Shown here piece after piece: positions 1 through 6,906 of a DNA stretch of 20,132 bases (the first letter of the stretch is position 1; each line of letters opens with the position of its first letter). Made by a program: the position numbers and the translations under genes. Location of the stretch: positions 1 through 20,132 of the forward strand of contig DAWU01000005.1 of assembly GCA_002506105.1 (NCBI GenBank). Direction: 5' to 3'. Origin of the DNA: Methanolinea sp. UBA275 (GTDB taxonomy: Archaea; Halobacteriota; Methanomicrobia; Methanomicrobiales; Methanospirillaceae). Under the pieces are notes generated by a model. The model was not told the DNA's origin. It searched no databases and was given only the letters and a program-made list of their open reading frames with translations.

Positions 1-310
1 ATCTGTGTATCCGGTTATGAGAAATAATTAGGGCATAGACCTTCCGGATGAGCTTCGCTAACATCCTCGCCCCATACCGGAATCGTCGGTACGCTTCGCC
101 TATTACTGTAGATTCCTCATCGGTTACCGGTTTCTTCGGTCGACCCATTGCCTCTCCGATGTTCGGAATCACTCCGGTTTCACGATACTGCTTCCAGAGT
201 TGATCCACTCGTCTCCTCGTTATTTGCTGGATCTTCGCTATTACCCCGGAGGATTCTTTCTTTTCCTTCTGACGGATTATCCATCGTATCTTCTTCTTGG
301 TCAACTTCAT
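1..310 (-). CDS. IS481-type transposase, N-terminal part (cut by window edge)
   Basis: Reading the minus strand from the ATG at 310 gives 103 open codons running off the left edge of the window. The product begins MKLTKKKIRWIIRQKEKK and continues with a basic helix-turn-helix (RRRVDQLWKQY), the linker GRPKKP and then RRFRYGARML...SHNRIHR. This layout, a helix-turn-helix followed by a Gly-Arg-Pro linker and a second DNA-binding part, is typical of IS481-like/IS3-superfamily transposases common in methanogens. The DDE catalytic core would lie left of position 1 and cannot be checked. An in-frame ATG at 376 would add 22 residues, but the first start fits the family better and 376 may lie outside the element. 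Family assignment is from recalled similarity. Whether the gene is intact is unknown. Confidence 0.8.
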   Translation of the reverse strand, partial: MKLTKKKIRWIIRQKEKKESSGVIAKIQQITRRRVDQLWKQYRETGVIPNIGEAMGRPKKPVTDEESTVIGEAYRRFRYGARMLAKLIRKVYALIISHNRIHR

Positions 311-343
311 CGTTGATCTTGTCTTCGGCTCAACTTCGGTTAT

Positions 344-366
344 AGGAAATACTTTCGGGACTGTAC
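344..366 (-). repeat. Candidate terminal inverted repeat of the IS481-type element
   Basis: On the minus strand the bases from 366 inward read TGTACAGTCCCGAAAG, starting 56 bases before the transposase start. IS481-family ends often begin with TG and a short distance separates them from the transposase start. The partner end is outside the window, so this is inference from position and the leading TG only. Confidence 0.3.
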
Positions 367-479
367 AGAGACTCATATGAAGAAGGGATGATAATTGAGT
401 CTGATCCTTAAAAAAAGATAGTATGGTCTTGACTTTGCCGATGCTCATGCAGGGGCAGGGCTCTCATTGCACCGGGAGA

Positions 480-737
480 TCAGCGTTTCGCACTCCCGAG
501 CACAATTCCATTTTCAATCGTGTAATAACCTTTGGAATGTGTGACCTGGTACGAACGAAGTCCCGCTGCCTCAGCTTCATCGACCTGTTTTCTCATGTTC
601 TTCTGTTCTTCCGCGGAATGGTGGTGCACCATATTCTTGAACCGGTTTTCAGGCATTTTCAGCCCGCGCACATAGTTATCCTTCGCATCATAGCCCGCCT
701 CTTCAGCGGTATGCTTTCTTGGGTCGAAATCTCCCAT
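480..737 (-). CDS. Small hydrophilic hypothetical protein (85 aa)
   Basis: I do not recognise this protein. It is 85 residues, strongly hydrophilic, without signal peptide or membrane segment. It starts MGDFDPRKHTAEEAGYD, has a His-rich patch (MVHHHSAEEQ) and ends YYTIENGIVLGSAKR. Codon use resembles the neighbouring genes. A TATA-like stretch at 761-768 on the minus strand lies about 27 bases before the ATG, as expected for a leaderless archaeal message. The opposite-strand frame over the same bases is Phe/Leu-rich and low-complexity, so it is taken as a shadow. The gene stands alone between the transposase fragment and a tRNA gene, so context suggests no function. Confidence 0.65.
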   Translation of the reverse strand: MGDFDPRKHTAEEAGYDAKDNYVRGLKMPENRFKNMVHHHSAEEQKNMRKQVDEAEAAGLRSYQVTHSKGYYTIENGIVLGSAKR

Positions 738-760
738 GGTTCAACATAATGCCTCATAGA

Positions 761-768
761 ATATAATC
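761..768 (-). promoter_or_regulatory. TATA box for the 85-aa gene
   Basis: The minus strand reads GATTATATTC here, centred about 27 bases upstream of the ATG at 737. Spacing fits an archaeal A-box driving a leaderless transcript. Confidence 0.45.
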
Positions 769-971
769 ATCTCGAATCCGGATGTAATTATTCGGATAGC
801 AAAACTACAATGACTGAAAGGTAACCAGGATTAAAATCGGACAGTTATTCTTTCTTTTCTTTCAAAGGGATAAGACCAGAATTGGCGCATATCCCAGACA
901 TATCTTTTTCGAATATCAAAGGGCACCTGAAAAAACGGACATTATCACAAGAATGTGAGAAGAATGATTGA

Positions 972-1056
972 TGCGAGGGATGGGATTTGAACCCAAGAAC
1001 TCCTTCGAGACCAGCCCCTCAAGCTGGCGCCTTTGACCTGGCTCGGCAACCCTCGC
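972..1056 (-). tRNA. tRNA-Leu (anticodon GAG)
   Basis: The minus strand folds into a class II tRNA of about 85 bases. The acceptor stem GCGAGGG (1056-1050) pairs with CCCTCGC (979-973), with discriminator base A at 972. The anticodon stem CCAGC/GCTGG encloses the loop TTGAGGG, giving anticodon GAG, which reads the Leu codons CUC and CUU. A long variable arm and the T loop TTCAAAT follow. CCA is not encoded, so it must be added after transcription. The outermost pair of the T stem appears to be a U-U mismatch. A weak A-box-like CCTTATTTC lies about 30 bases upstream, near 1083-1093. Confidence 0.93.
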
Positions 1057-1187
1057 ACGTGCCATACTAGATGGATGCCGCTTCGAAATAAGGTTATCCA
1101 TGTTTGGAAATTATGGCAGACTTTCCCGGGATTCCTTTCAGGGTGAAGCCCTCTAATGGGCAGTATTGAACAGAATTGACCAGCGAT

Positions 1188-1197
1188 GTATATTAAT
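1188..1197 (+). promoter_or_regulatory. TATA box for the HTH-ACT regulator gene
   Basis: The sequence GTATATTAAT is centred about 28 bases before the ATG at 1220. This spacing supports a leaderless or nearly leaderless mRNA and favours that ATG over the upstream in-frame one at 1166. Confidence 0.6.
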
Positions 1198-1219
1198 ACC
1201 CAGATCAAACATCTCAATC

Positions 1220-1720
1220 ATGTGGTCTGAGATAATCGGAGAATTTTCTGATTCCCCGTCACAGACCCGTGTGGTAAAATTCCTTCTCGAGAACGGATTC
1301 GGTGTGAATAAAGACGGAAGGATCACCTGCAACGAGATTGAGATCCCTGCTACACAGGTTGCAAAATCTCTTGGCACTGACAGGAGAGTAGTGGACACCA
1401 CTGCCCAGCGCATCCTCTCCCTCCCGCTCCACAGGGATATATTCACCCACATGAGGGCAGCTCCCGATCTCTCACGGGTTGCCGAACACCTTGATCTCTC
1501 GGTGATGACCATTCTTCCGAAAGATGCGAGTGAAAAAGGAATTGTGAGCGCTGCAGTGAAAGTGATTGCGGAAGCTGGGGTTACCATACGCCAGATCTAC
1601 GTGACCGATCCGCAACTTTCTGAAGAACCCAGGCTCGTGGTGATCGTCGATGGGGAATTCCCTGCTTCGGTTATCGAAGGCCTCCGCCATCTCCCCCAGG
1701 TCCGCCGTATCATTTTATAG
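1220..1720 (+). CDS. Predicted regulator of amino acid metabolism, HTH plus ACT domain
   Basis: The 166-residue product starts MWSEIIGEFSDSPSQ. Its N-terminal half looks like a helix-turn-helix (TRVVKFLLENGFGV..., then ATQVAKSLGTDRRVVDTTAQRI). The C-terminal half, from about residue 85 (LSVMTILPKDASEKGIVSAA...), has the beta-alpha-beta pattern of an ACT domain, which typically binds an amino acid. This matches the archaeal family annotated as a regulator of amino acid metabolism with an ACT domain (COG2150 by recollection). An upstream in-frame ATG at 1166 is rejected because the TATA box at 1188 lies downstream of it. The 3' end overlaps that of the convergent HD-domain gene by six bases. 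Which amino acid it senses cannot be told. Confidence 0.8.
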   Translation: MWSEIIGEFSDSPSQTRVVKFLLENGFGVNKDGRITCNEIEIPATQVAKSLGTDRRVVDTTAQRILSLPLHRDIFTHMRAAPDLSRVAEHLDLSVMTILPKDASEKGIVSAAVKVIAEAGVTIRQIYVTDPQLSEEPRLVVIVDGEFPASVIEGLRHLPQVRRIIL

Positions 1721-2218
1721 AGGGGAGCGTCTGAAGGCTTCCATCTCCATCCAGAGATGATACAGTCGCGTTCTCATGTGACGCGGGAGGTGGAATGCAC
1801 GCATCATCCTCTCCTCAATAGGGATACTGCGATCTCCCGCTACAAGGTTGTCAGCGTGTGCAACAATCTTTTCCTCGATCGTATGTGGCATACAGTCGAT
1901 GGGCTGGAGTCTCAGGAGCGTGCATTCATCCGCGGTGAGGCCTGCCCCCAGGTGGCATTCGATTATCCTGACAATTGGCTCAGGCACCTTCTTCCCGCGG
2001 CAATATCCGGCACCTGCCTGGGCATGAGCAGTTCCATGAGTGACACTCCGCCCGATGTCATGGAGCAGCGCCCCTGCTTCAAGGACGGCCAAATCAGTAA
2101 TTGATTCCCGATGGTACTCCATGACGGCATCATGGACTGCAATGCAGTGTCGAACCACACGTTCGCTACAGCCGGTCTCGTAGAGGAGGTCTACCCATTG
2201 CCTGGCCGAATCATGCAT
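1715..2218 (-). CDS. HD-domain protein, predicted metal-dependent phosphohydrolase
   Basis: The 167-residue product carries the full HD-domain metal-ligand set: His24 (VVRHC), His53-Asp54 in ALLHDIGRS, His89 (ECH) and Asp123 (HADNL). It is compact and lacks any partner domain. It matches a small HD family widespread in methanogens (TIGR00295 by recollection). HD proteins hydrolyse phosphoesters, often nucleotides, but the substrate here is unknown. The chosen start is the ATG at 2218, which overlaps the end of tfe by eight bases and suggests translational coupling. An in-frame TTG at 2224 is an alternative. It is the last gene of the operon that begins at 4611. Confidence 0.85.
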   Translation of the reverse strand: MHDSARQWVDLLYETGCSERVVRHCIAVHDAVMEYHRESITDLAVLEAGALLHDIGRSVTHGTAHAQAGAGYCRGKKVPEPIVRIIECHLGAGLTADECTLLRLQPIDCMPHTIEEKIVAHADNLVAGDRSIPIEERMMRAFHLPRHMRTRLYHLWMEMEAFRRSPL

Positions 2219-2723
2219 GTCCAAGAGATTCTTTCATGCTCTGGATACGCTTCTTCAGCGCTTTTAAGAGGATCTCATTATCAAAATGTTCAAGACCAAG
2301 GTCACAGCTCGGGCACTTGAACTCGTAGTCCATGGCCTGGCTGAACGTGAACATGAATCCGCATTCCTTGCATATGTAGAAGTCGTTCTCTTCTTCGAAC
2401 CTTTCCCGGGCTTCGAGCTTCTCCAGGATGGTTTCCATGTCTTCCGCGATCACATCGTAGACCCGGTCGATCCGGAGATGCCAGAGGTACGTGAGCCAGC
2501 CTGTCTCGTTGTTCTTGATACGGCGGTATTCAGCGAGCCTCTTCTCGTAGAGGGTATACAGTGTGTGTCGTACCGAGTTGAGGTTGATTCCAGTCTGGGC
2601 GGCGAGTTCCTCATCGGAAAACTCTCCCTCGCGGGGGAAGCTCTCGAGGAGAGAGAGTCCCTCTTCACCGATGAGGCGGGCGAGATATGCACGTATTGGA
2701 ATATTTGCGAGGATCTCTTCCAT
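2211..2723 (-). CDS. tfe: Transcription factor E, archaeal TFIIE-alpha homologue
   Basis: The 170-residue product has the two-domain layout of archaeal TFE. An N-terminal extended winged helix (about residues 1-95, including the wing segment NNETGWLTYLWHL) is followed by a helical linker and a C-terminal zinc ribbon with Cys118, Cys121, Cys137 and Cys140 (CKEC...CPSC). TFE binds RNA polymerase and TBP-promoter complexes and helps open the promoter. The length is normal for the family. The ATG lies seven bases past the stop codon of the ATP-grasp gene, and the 3' end overlaps the HD gene, so it is the fourth gene of a five-gene operon. Confidence 0.97.
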   Translation of the reverse strand: MEEILANIPIRAYLARLIGEEGLSLLESFPREGEFSDEELAAQTGINLNSVRHTLYTLYEKRLAEYRRIKNNETGWLTYLWHLRIDRVYDVIAEDMETILEKLEARERFEEENDFYICKECGFMFTFSQAMDYEFKCPSCDLGLEHFDNEILLKALKKRIQSMKESLGHA

Positions 2724-2730
2724 AGGACTT

Positions 2731-3807
2731 TCAACCCATATATTGTCGGACTCTCTTCATATGTTTATCCAGACTGGCAATGGCCTCACCGGAAGTACTT
2801 CCCCATCCGAACACGCTGATAATTGCATGACCTTCCTCAATGAAGGATCCTGGCCAGGGGATATCTGCAACCATCGGCGAGAGCAGAGAGAGATCTTCCC
2901 TGATTCTGACGTCACGATCAGCAAAGAGGATCTTCCGCGCCGCAAAACCAGACAGAGGCAGCCGATTGCAGGGGAGCACCCCACGGCAGGCATCAGCATG
3001 CATTGAGAAGAGGTTGATTCCCAGAGATGCTTCCACGGTATCAAGGGTCGCCTGGAACCGGGGATTGACTTCGATAGCCCACGGTTCATCTCCCAGGACA
3101 AAGTCAACCCCGAGCGTTCCCTGACACCCGGATGCCCCTGCAATCTTCTCAGCTATCTCCATCATCAGCATCGCGCCTTCACACTGATACGGAGTCATGG
3201 AACCCGAGAAACCAAATTTTTCACATTCCTCTCCCCGCAGGATCTGCCTGTTTGCTGCGAGTGCCCGTGCGTTCCCCGCTCCATCTGCAACGCAGCACAC
3301 CGATGCAGCTGTCCCGGGAACCACTTCCTGCACGAGGTAGGGGGGATAATCAAAATCTTCGAGCCAGCAGGCGAGCTCTTCATTATCACGGATAATGCGG
3401 TTGCGCCAGCCTCCGGAACCCGTCCTTGGTTTTATCATTGCCGGATACTGCCCACGGGGCATGATTTTAGGGACAGGTATCCCAAGGGATTCAAGGTACT
3501 CCTGGGTGAGCGTTTTATCCATGAAACGTTGGGCACGTTCCGGGGGAGTCCCGAGAAAAGGGATCTTCCCGGGGAGCAGTTCTGCACCTGAGGTCGGGAC
3601 CAGCCAGTCGATGTGGTGGCGTGAACAGATCTCGTCGATTGCTCCCGGGAGATCGGCAAGTTCGTGAAAGCGAACCCTGTCGCGTGAATACCAGGAGAGG
3701 TCCTGATCGCAGAAGTGATCCACTGCATACACGGTATACCCGGCACTGTGGGCAGACTGCGCCACGTGGCGGGTGGAAAAACCGCAGACCAGCACCGAAC
3801 CGCTCAC
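2731..3807 (-). CDS. ATP-grasp superfamily ligase of unknown substrate
   Basis: The 358-residue product has an N-terminal Rossmann-like part (SVLVCGFSTRHVAQSA...) followed by an ATP-grasp fold. Visible nucleotide and metal residues are Lys126 (AMIKPRTGSGG), Gln160-Glu161 (LVQEVVPG), Asp235 and the strand WAIEVNPR with Glu246 and Asn248. Such enzymes join a carboxylate to an amine through an acyl phosphate. Archaeal members include the methanofuran enzyme tyramine-glutamate ligase, but nothing seen here fixes the substrate. The start is a GTG at 3807 whose first bases overlap the Trm56 stop codon (GTGA). It is supported by a strong Shine-Dalgarno GGAGG at 3816-3812. It lies between the trm56 and tfe genes in one operon. 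Confidence 0.85.
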   Translation of the reverse strand: MSGSVLVCGFSTRHVAQSAHSAGYTVYAVDHFCDQDLSWYSRDRVRFHELADLPGAIDEICSRHHIDWLVPTSGAELLPGKIPFLGTPPERAQRFMDKTLTQEYLESLGIPVPKIMPRGQYPAMIKPRTGSGGWRNRIIRDNEELACWLEDFDYPPYLVQEVVPGTAASVCCVADGAGNARALAANRQILRGEECEKFGFSGSMTPYQCEGAMLMMEIAEKIAGASGCQGTLGVDFVLGDEPWAIEVNPRFQATLDTVEASLGINLFSMHADACRGVLPCNRLPLSGFAARKILFADRDVRIREDLSLLSPMVADIPWPGSFIEEGHAIISVFGWGSTSGEAIASLDKHMKRVRQYMG

Positions 3808-4328
3808 AATTCCTCCGTCATTTTGCCATCGGATGATGGAATTATCCTTATATGTGCTCCAGGGAAATCAGATTCAAGCTCGCGACCCAGGAAAAGCCGG
3901 TCGAGAAATACGGCCAGGCTCGATATCTCTGAATGGGGTTGCCCTGTGACCGCGATATTGTAGTCGGCAAGGCCAAAGATCTCGCCCGGAACCTTTTCTG
4001 CTCCCACGACCACCAGGATCCGATCTTTTTGCCTGAGGGTGTCTTCGTGATGCGGCAGGCGTTCACCGTACATGGTGAGGTGAACCACCACGCCCCCGGA
4101 TTTTTTCCATTCCCTGATACACTTTTTCCAGGATATCTCATCCTGTATCAAAAAGTCCCCTCCCCACCTGCTGACCACATCGCGGATGCTCGAAACGATG
4201 CCGGAATCGCGTGAGGCAAGGTACATACCCCTGGCACCAAGCGCACGCGCGGTGAGACCTACGTGGGTTGTCACCCTCTGGTCGCGTTCGGGACGATGAC
4301 CGATCCGGAGGACGAATACCTCAGTCAT
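3804..4328 (-). CDS. tRNA (cytidine(56)-2'-O)-methyltransferase, aTrm56
   Basis: The 174-residue product begins MTEVFVLRIGHRPERDQRVTTH and contains VLVVVGAEKVPGEIF and DYNIAVTGQPHSEISSLAVFLDRLF. These are the hallmarks of archaeal Trm56, a SPOUT-fold (trefoil-knot) methyltransferase that 2'-O-methylates C56 in the T loop of tRNAs using S-adenosylmethionine. The length is normal. Its ATG overlaps the stop of the upstream winged-helix gene by eight bases. Its own stop overlaps the GTG start of the ATP-grasp gene, so the three genes are translationally linked. Identification rests on recalled family sequence. Confidence 0.93.
   Translation of the reverse strand: MTEVFVLRIGHRPERDQRVTTHVGLTARALGARGMYLASRDSGIVSSIRDVVSRWGGDFLIQDEISWKKCIREWKKSGGVVVHLTMYGERLPHHEDTLRQKDRILVVVGAEKVPGEIFGLADYNIAVTGQPHSEISSLAVFLDRLFLGRELESDFPGAHIRIIPSSDGKMTEEL
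3812..3816 (-). promoter_or_regulatory. Shine-Dalgarno site deciding the GTG start of the ATP-grasp gene
   Basis: The minus strand reads GGAGG, four bases before the GTG at 3807 and inside the end of the Trm56 gene. It supports the non-ATG start and coupled translation. Confidence 0.7.
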
Positions 4329-4611
4329 CTTTTCTTTCCTGCCCTGATTTTGCCCTTATTACTCCCCCTTCGAATGTGAAGGGGCATTTTGTATCGTATT
4401 TTGCCTGGCACCGAAGTATCATCTCAGGGATGGAAAGTACCTGGGCCCCACCGGGGGAGTCCTCGATGAGAAGGGATTTTTGCAGCCTTAAAAAAGATTC
4501 GTGGATTGCTTCCGGAGAGACCTGCAACAGTCCTGCCAGCGAATGCTCGTCCATGCCGGGATTTCCTGCCAGGATGTGATAAATCTGCCAGTCAAGTTCT
4601 TCTTCTTTCAT
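4321..4611 (-). CDS. Small winged-helix domain protein (96 aa)
   Basis: The 96-residue product begins MKEEELDWQIYHILAGNPG. It has a predicted helix-turn-helix in the first 55 residues (DEHSLAGLLQVSPEAIHESFLRLQKSLLIED), followed by a short tail with Cys at RCQAKYDTKCPF. It looks like a one-domain winged-helix DNA-binding protein and could regulate the operon it heads, but that is inference. A GTG two codons upstream (4617) is an alternative start. The gene overlaps trm56 by eight bases. Only a weak AT-rich element, near 4645-4655 on the minus strand, could serve as its promoter. Confidence 0.75.
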   Translation of the reverse strand: MKEEELDWQIYHILAGNPGMDEHSLAGLLQVSPEAIHESFLRLQKSLLIEDSPGGAQVLSIPEMILRCQAKYDTKCPFTFEGGVIRAKSGQERKDD

Positions 4612-4749
4612 ATCCACTTGCTGCGTAATGTATGGCGCAAAGAGAAGATAATGCTCGTGCCCTGAGTTGGGAAAACCCCGAATGTGACAAGGGTATCACG
4701 CCCACATTTTTGATTGTTCTTGATACCAGGATGGAAGAAAATCCGCTAG

Positions 4750-4759
4750 GTTTAAACAC
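4750..4759 (+). promoter_or_regulatory. TATA box for the 136-aa gene
   Basis: GTTTAAACAC is centred about 27 bases before the ATG at 4781. The spacing fits an archaeal A-box and a leaderless message. Confidence 0.55.
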
Positions 4760-4780
4760 GACTACCCTCAATCATCACCT

Positions 4781-5191
4781 ATGCCGGAACAGGAGAGAGG
4801 CCTCTCGTATCGGGAGATGGCCTGCATTGCAGAAGAACTCCTTGAGAAAACTCATGAGGATGAGGTACTGCTCGCGGGGGAATTCGCAGCCCTTCCCGAC
4901 GATCTCAGGCGTGATCTTCTTGTGTCCGACTTTTTCAATGCCTACCAGACATATTTCTATTATTTCAAACAATCCCCCGGCGACCTTGAGAGGGAACGAT
5001 TGATCCTCCAGCCTGCATCCGCGCTCGTACAGGGGGTCATGATCACCGAGCGTGAACTCATTGAGATCGTATTCCGGGTTGAGGATGACCTGCCGATAAT
5101 GAGTGTAAGTGACGGAGACCAGGTTCTTGTGAATTATCGCGGCCCTGATGCATACGCGAGAGCCCTCCATTTTATTGACGAAGCACTCTAG
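4781..5191 (+). CDS. Small acidic hypothetical protein (136 aa)
   Basis: I do not recognise this protein. It is 136 residues, acidic and predicted mostly helical, with an aromatic patch (NAYQTYFYYFKQSPGDL) and no signal peptide or membrane segment. It starts MPEQERGLSYREMACIAEELL and ends RGPDAYARALHFIDEAL. A TATA box at 4750 at the right distance supports this frame and start. A long open frame on the opposite strand (5239-4775) covers the same bases but is rejected because its start lacks an A-box and lies in a hairpin region. The gene stands alone between the Trm56-TFE operon and the UPF0280 gene. Confidence 0.75.
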   Translation: MPEQERGLSYREMACIAEELLEKTHEDEVLLAGEFAALPDDLRRDLLVSDFFNAYQTYFYYFKQSPGDLERERLILQPASALVQGVMITERELIEIVFRVEDDLPIMSVSDGDQVLVNYRGPDAYARALHFIDEAL

Positions 5192-5215
5192 TGATTCCAT
5201 CCCCGCGCATTTCCC

Positions 5216-5236
5216 ACGCCTTTCCTGGCGTTTTTT
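5216..5236 (+). terminator. Hairpin followed by a T-run after the 136-aa gene
   Basis: ACGCC at 5216-5220 and GGCGT at 5227-5231 form a five-pair stem around a six-base loop, followed directly by six T. It lies 25 bases after the stop at 5191 and resembles an intrinsic terminator. In archaea the T-run is usually the effective part. Confidence 0.5.
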
Positions 5237-5319
5237 CACACGATTTGGTGTACCAACAATCGTAGGAGTGCCAGGGTGAGCACGCGGATCTTTTTTGACT
5301 CCCTGCGGTGCACATCAAT

Positions 5320-5336
5320 CCGAACCTTTTATTATA
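5320..5336 (+). promoter_or_regulatory. Orphan BRE/TATA-like element in a convergent gap
   Basis: CCGAACCTTTTATTATA closely resembles an archaeal BRE plus TATA box. Reading forward, a transcript would run antisense to the end of the UPF0280 gene. The opposite strand (GATATAATAAAAGG) could instead drive a short transcript through the gap. No gene starts at the expected distance on either strand. Confidence 0.4.
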
Positions 5337-5340
5337 TCCT

Positions 5341-6051
5341 TCACCAGGGACCTCCTGTAACAAGGTCGCTGCTGACATGTGCTTTCACGACGGGGGGGAG
5401 GGAACCGAATGACCTACTCCAATCTCCGATTATGACGAAAATCCCCTCAATTTCCTGCCATGGGACATTATCGATGATACAGGCATCGTCCTGCGTGATG
5501 CTGTTGCATATTGACGTTGCCCATGCATCCGCAAGAGCGGGATTTCTTGAGAAGACTGTGACGGCGTCGGCGCTGCCGAACGAGAGAGACGGCCCGACAG
5601 TGGCTGATGACGTACAGATACCAAGAATTTCCTCCTGGGGCGGGACTTCGAATGCCAGCCGGTCGCTATAAGGGGAAGCGCCAGCATGGATGCCAACATG
5701 AAGAACCCTGTCCGAACACAGCGCGATGTCCCCACCGTTGTCAATCAATGCCATCCCGGCACCAGCGCGCATCATGCATTCCACTCCGCTCCAGGCAATA
5801 GCCCCGGCCACAGCGGCCATTGGTCCCACCGAGGCCGACAACCCGGCTGCTGCCATGCGGTTCACAACCCTGCTCTCTGACTGAACGGGATACGGTTCCA
5901 GCGTTGCTTTGAAAAAGGGATCCAGGGAAATGTGATGCTCTATCTCCCGCCGTGCTTTGATCATTCCCCTTCGGGCGGCATGGATGTGCTCCTCCTCTTC
6001 GGCGATGATCGTTGCTATTGTCTCCCGAAAATGGAACCGCCGTCGTATCAT
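5341..6051 (-). CDS. UPF0280 family protein (ApbE-like fold)
   Basis: The 236-residue product starts MIRRRFHFRETIATII. It contains the family-typical opening with a helical EEEEHIHAARRGMIKARREIE, the Gly/Ala-rich AAGLSASVGPMAAVAGAIAW, ALIDNGGDIAL and late GICTSSATVGPSLSFG and SADAVTV. This matches the archaeal/bacterial UPF0280 family (COG2122), thought to be related to the flavin transferase ApbE; the biochemical role is unknown. An upstream in-frame start at 6204 would overlap the divergent phosphoesterase gene and lie upstream of a TATA-like CCTATTTTTTC (about 6075-6086, minus strand), so the ATG at 6051 is preferred. It converges with the 136-aa gene. Confidence 0.87.
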   Translation of the reverse strand: MIRRRFHFRETIATIIAEEEEHIHAARRGMIKARREIEHHISLDPFFKATLEPYPVQSESRVVNRMAAAGLSASVGPMAAVAGAIAWSGVECMMRAGAGMALIDNGGDIALCSDRVLHVGIHAGASPYSDRLAFEVPPQEEILGICTSSATVGPSLSFGSADAVTVFSRNPALADAWATSICNSITQDDACIIDNVPWQEIEGIFVIIGDWSRSFGSLPPVVKAHVSSDLVTGGPW

Positions 6052-6192
6052 TGAGACAGTGTGCACCCGGATTGAAGAAAAAATAGGATGGTTACCAGAC
6101 CCGAACGGTTCATCACCTTTTTTATCGCCAAAATCCCAGGACTCTCCAGAAGCATGCCGCATCAGAGAACTCCTGGCCACAGGAACCGCATG

Positions 6193-6816
6193 ATGGGAAT
6201 CCATGATCTGCCCTCCTATATCGTGACGATTTCCCTGGATGACCGGGAATTCAAAAAATGCATATCAGATCTTGCTGGATATTTCAACATTGGCGAACAC
6301 GAGCGGCATGAACCACATATCACGCTGCTGGGCCCGTTTCATCTCTCACCAGGCAGGGATCCTGCATCTATCCTCATGGAGTCCCGGATTCTCGAGAAAG
6401 TCCCCCCAATTTTCCATGCAGAACTTGGAGCGCCGCTCATGCTCAGGGGAAAGAGGGGGTATGCAATCGTGATCAGAGCGGAACCCGAAAACACACTTGC
6501 AGGGTTCGCCACAGAAATGAGGAAATGCCTTACCTCGGAGTTTACAGACTGTACCTGGATAGACCGGAGCGCGGGCATCCGGATCTACCATGTCAGTTTA
6601 GGGTTCGGGCTTCGTCGCGAGAGGGCGGAGACGGTCCTCAGAACACTTGAAGAGTCGTCGGCCGGAGCGGGACGATTCCCCGGAACCTGCCTGGTTGCAG
6701 GGAATACTGTGGAATCAGGCTTCCTGACCGTGATAAGGAGAGGCGTTCTCTGGAGGGTTTTTGATCTTCGTCAGAGGAAATGGCTCTCCCGGGGGGTAGT
6801 ATTTAAAAAAGGGTGA
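6193..6816 (+). CDS. 2H phosphoesterase, RNA ligase/cyclic phosphodiesterase (LigT) family
   Basis: The 207-residue product starts MGIHDLPSYIVTISLDD. It carries both catalytic tetrapeptides of the 2H superfamily: His42-Ile-Thr44 (EPHITLLGPFH) and His133-Val-Ser135 (IYHVSLGFG). Family members open or form 2',3'-cyclic or 2'-5' phosphodiester bonds in RNA, historically called 2'-5' RNA ligase. The true substrate here is not determined. The ATG at 6190, immediately before, is equally possible. A further upstream frame to 6088 is rejected because it runs antisense into the UPF0280 start region. The gene is divergent from UPF0280 and converges with the NIL-ferredoxin gene. I saw no strong promoter. 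Confidence 0.85.
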   Translation: MGIHDLPSYIVTISLDDREFKKCISDLAGYFNIGEHERHEPHITLLGPFHLSPGRDPASILMESRILEKVPPIFHAELGAPLMLRGKRGYAIVIRAEPENTLAGFATEMRKCLTSEFTDCTWIDRSAGIRIYHVSLGFGLRRERAETVLRTLEESSAGAGRFPGTCLVAGNTVESGFLTVIRRGVLWRVFDLRQRKWLSRGVVFKKG

Positions 6817-6906
6817 GGGAAGAGACGATCATTCAAGGGCACAGCATGGGAACAGGATTTCAGCCTGATTAACCGGGGATACGGGATATCTCCCGATCCA
6901 TACTGT

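Noticed and set aside
423..749. 108-residue plus-strand frame opposite the 85-aa gene
   Set aside because: It is Phe/Leu-rich with unlikely composition and lacks a promoter at its start, while the minus frame has normal codon use and a TATA box at the right distance.
4775..5239. 154-residue minus-strand frame opposite the 136-aa gene
   Set aside because: The plus frame has a well-placed TATA box and normal codon use; the minus frame starts within the hairpin/T-run region and is cysteine-rich with no recognisable domain.
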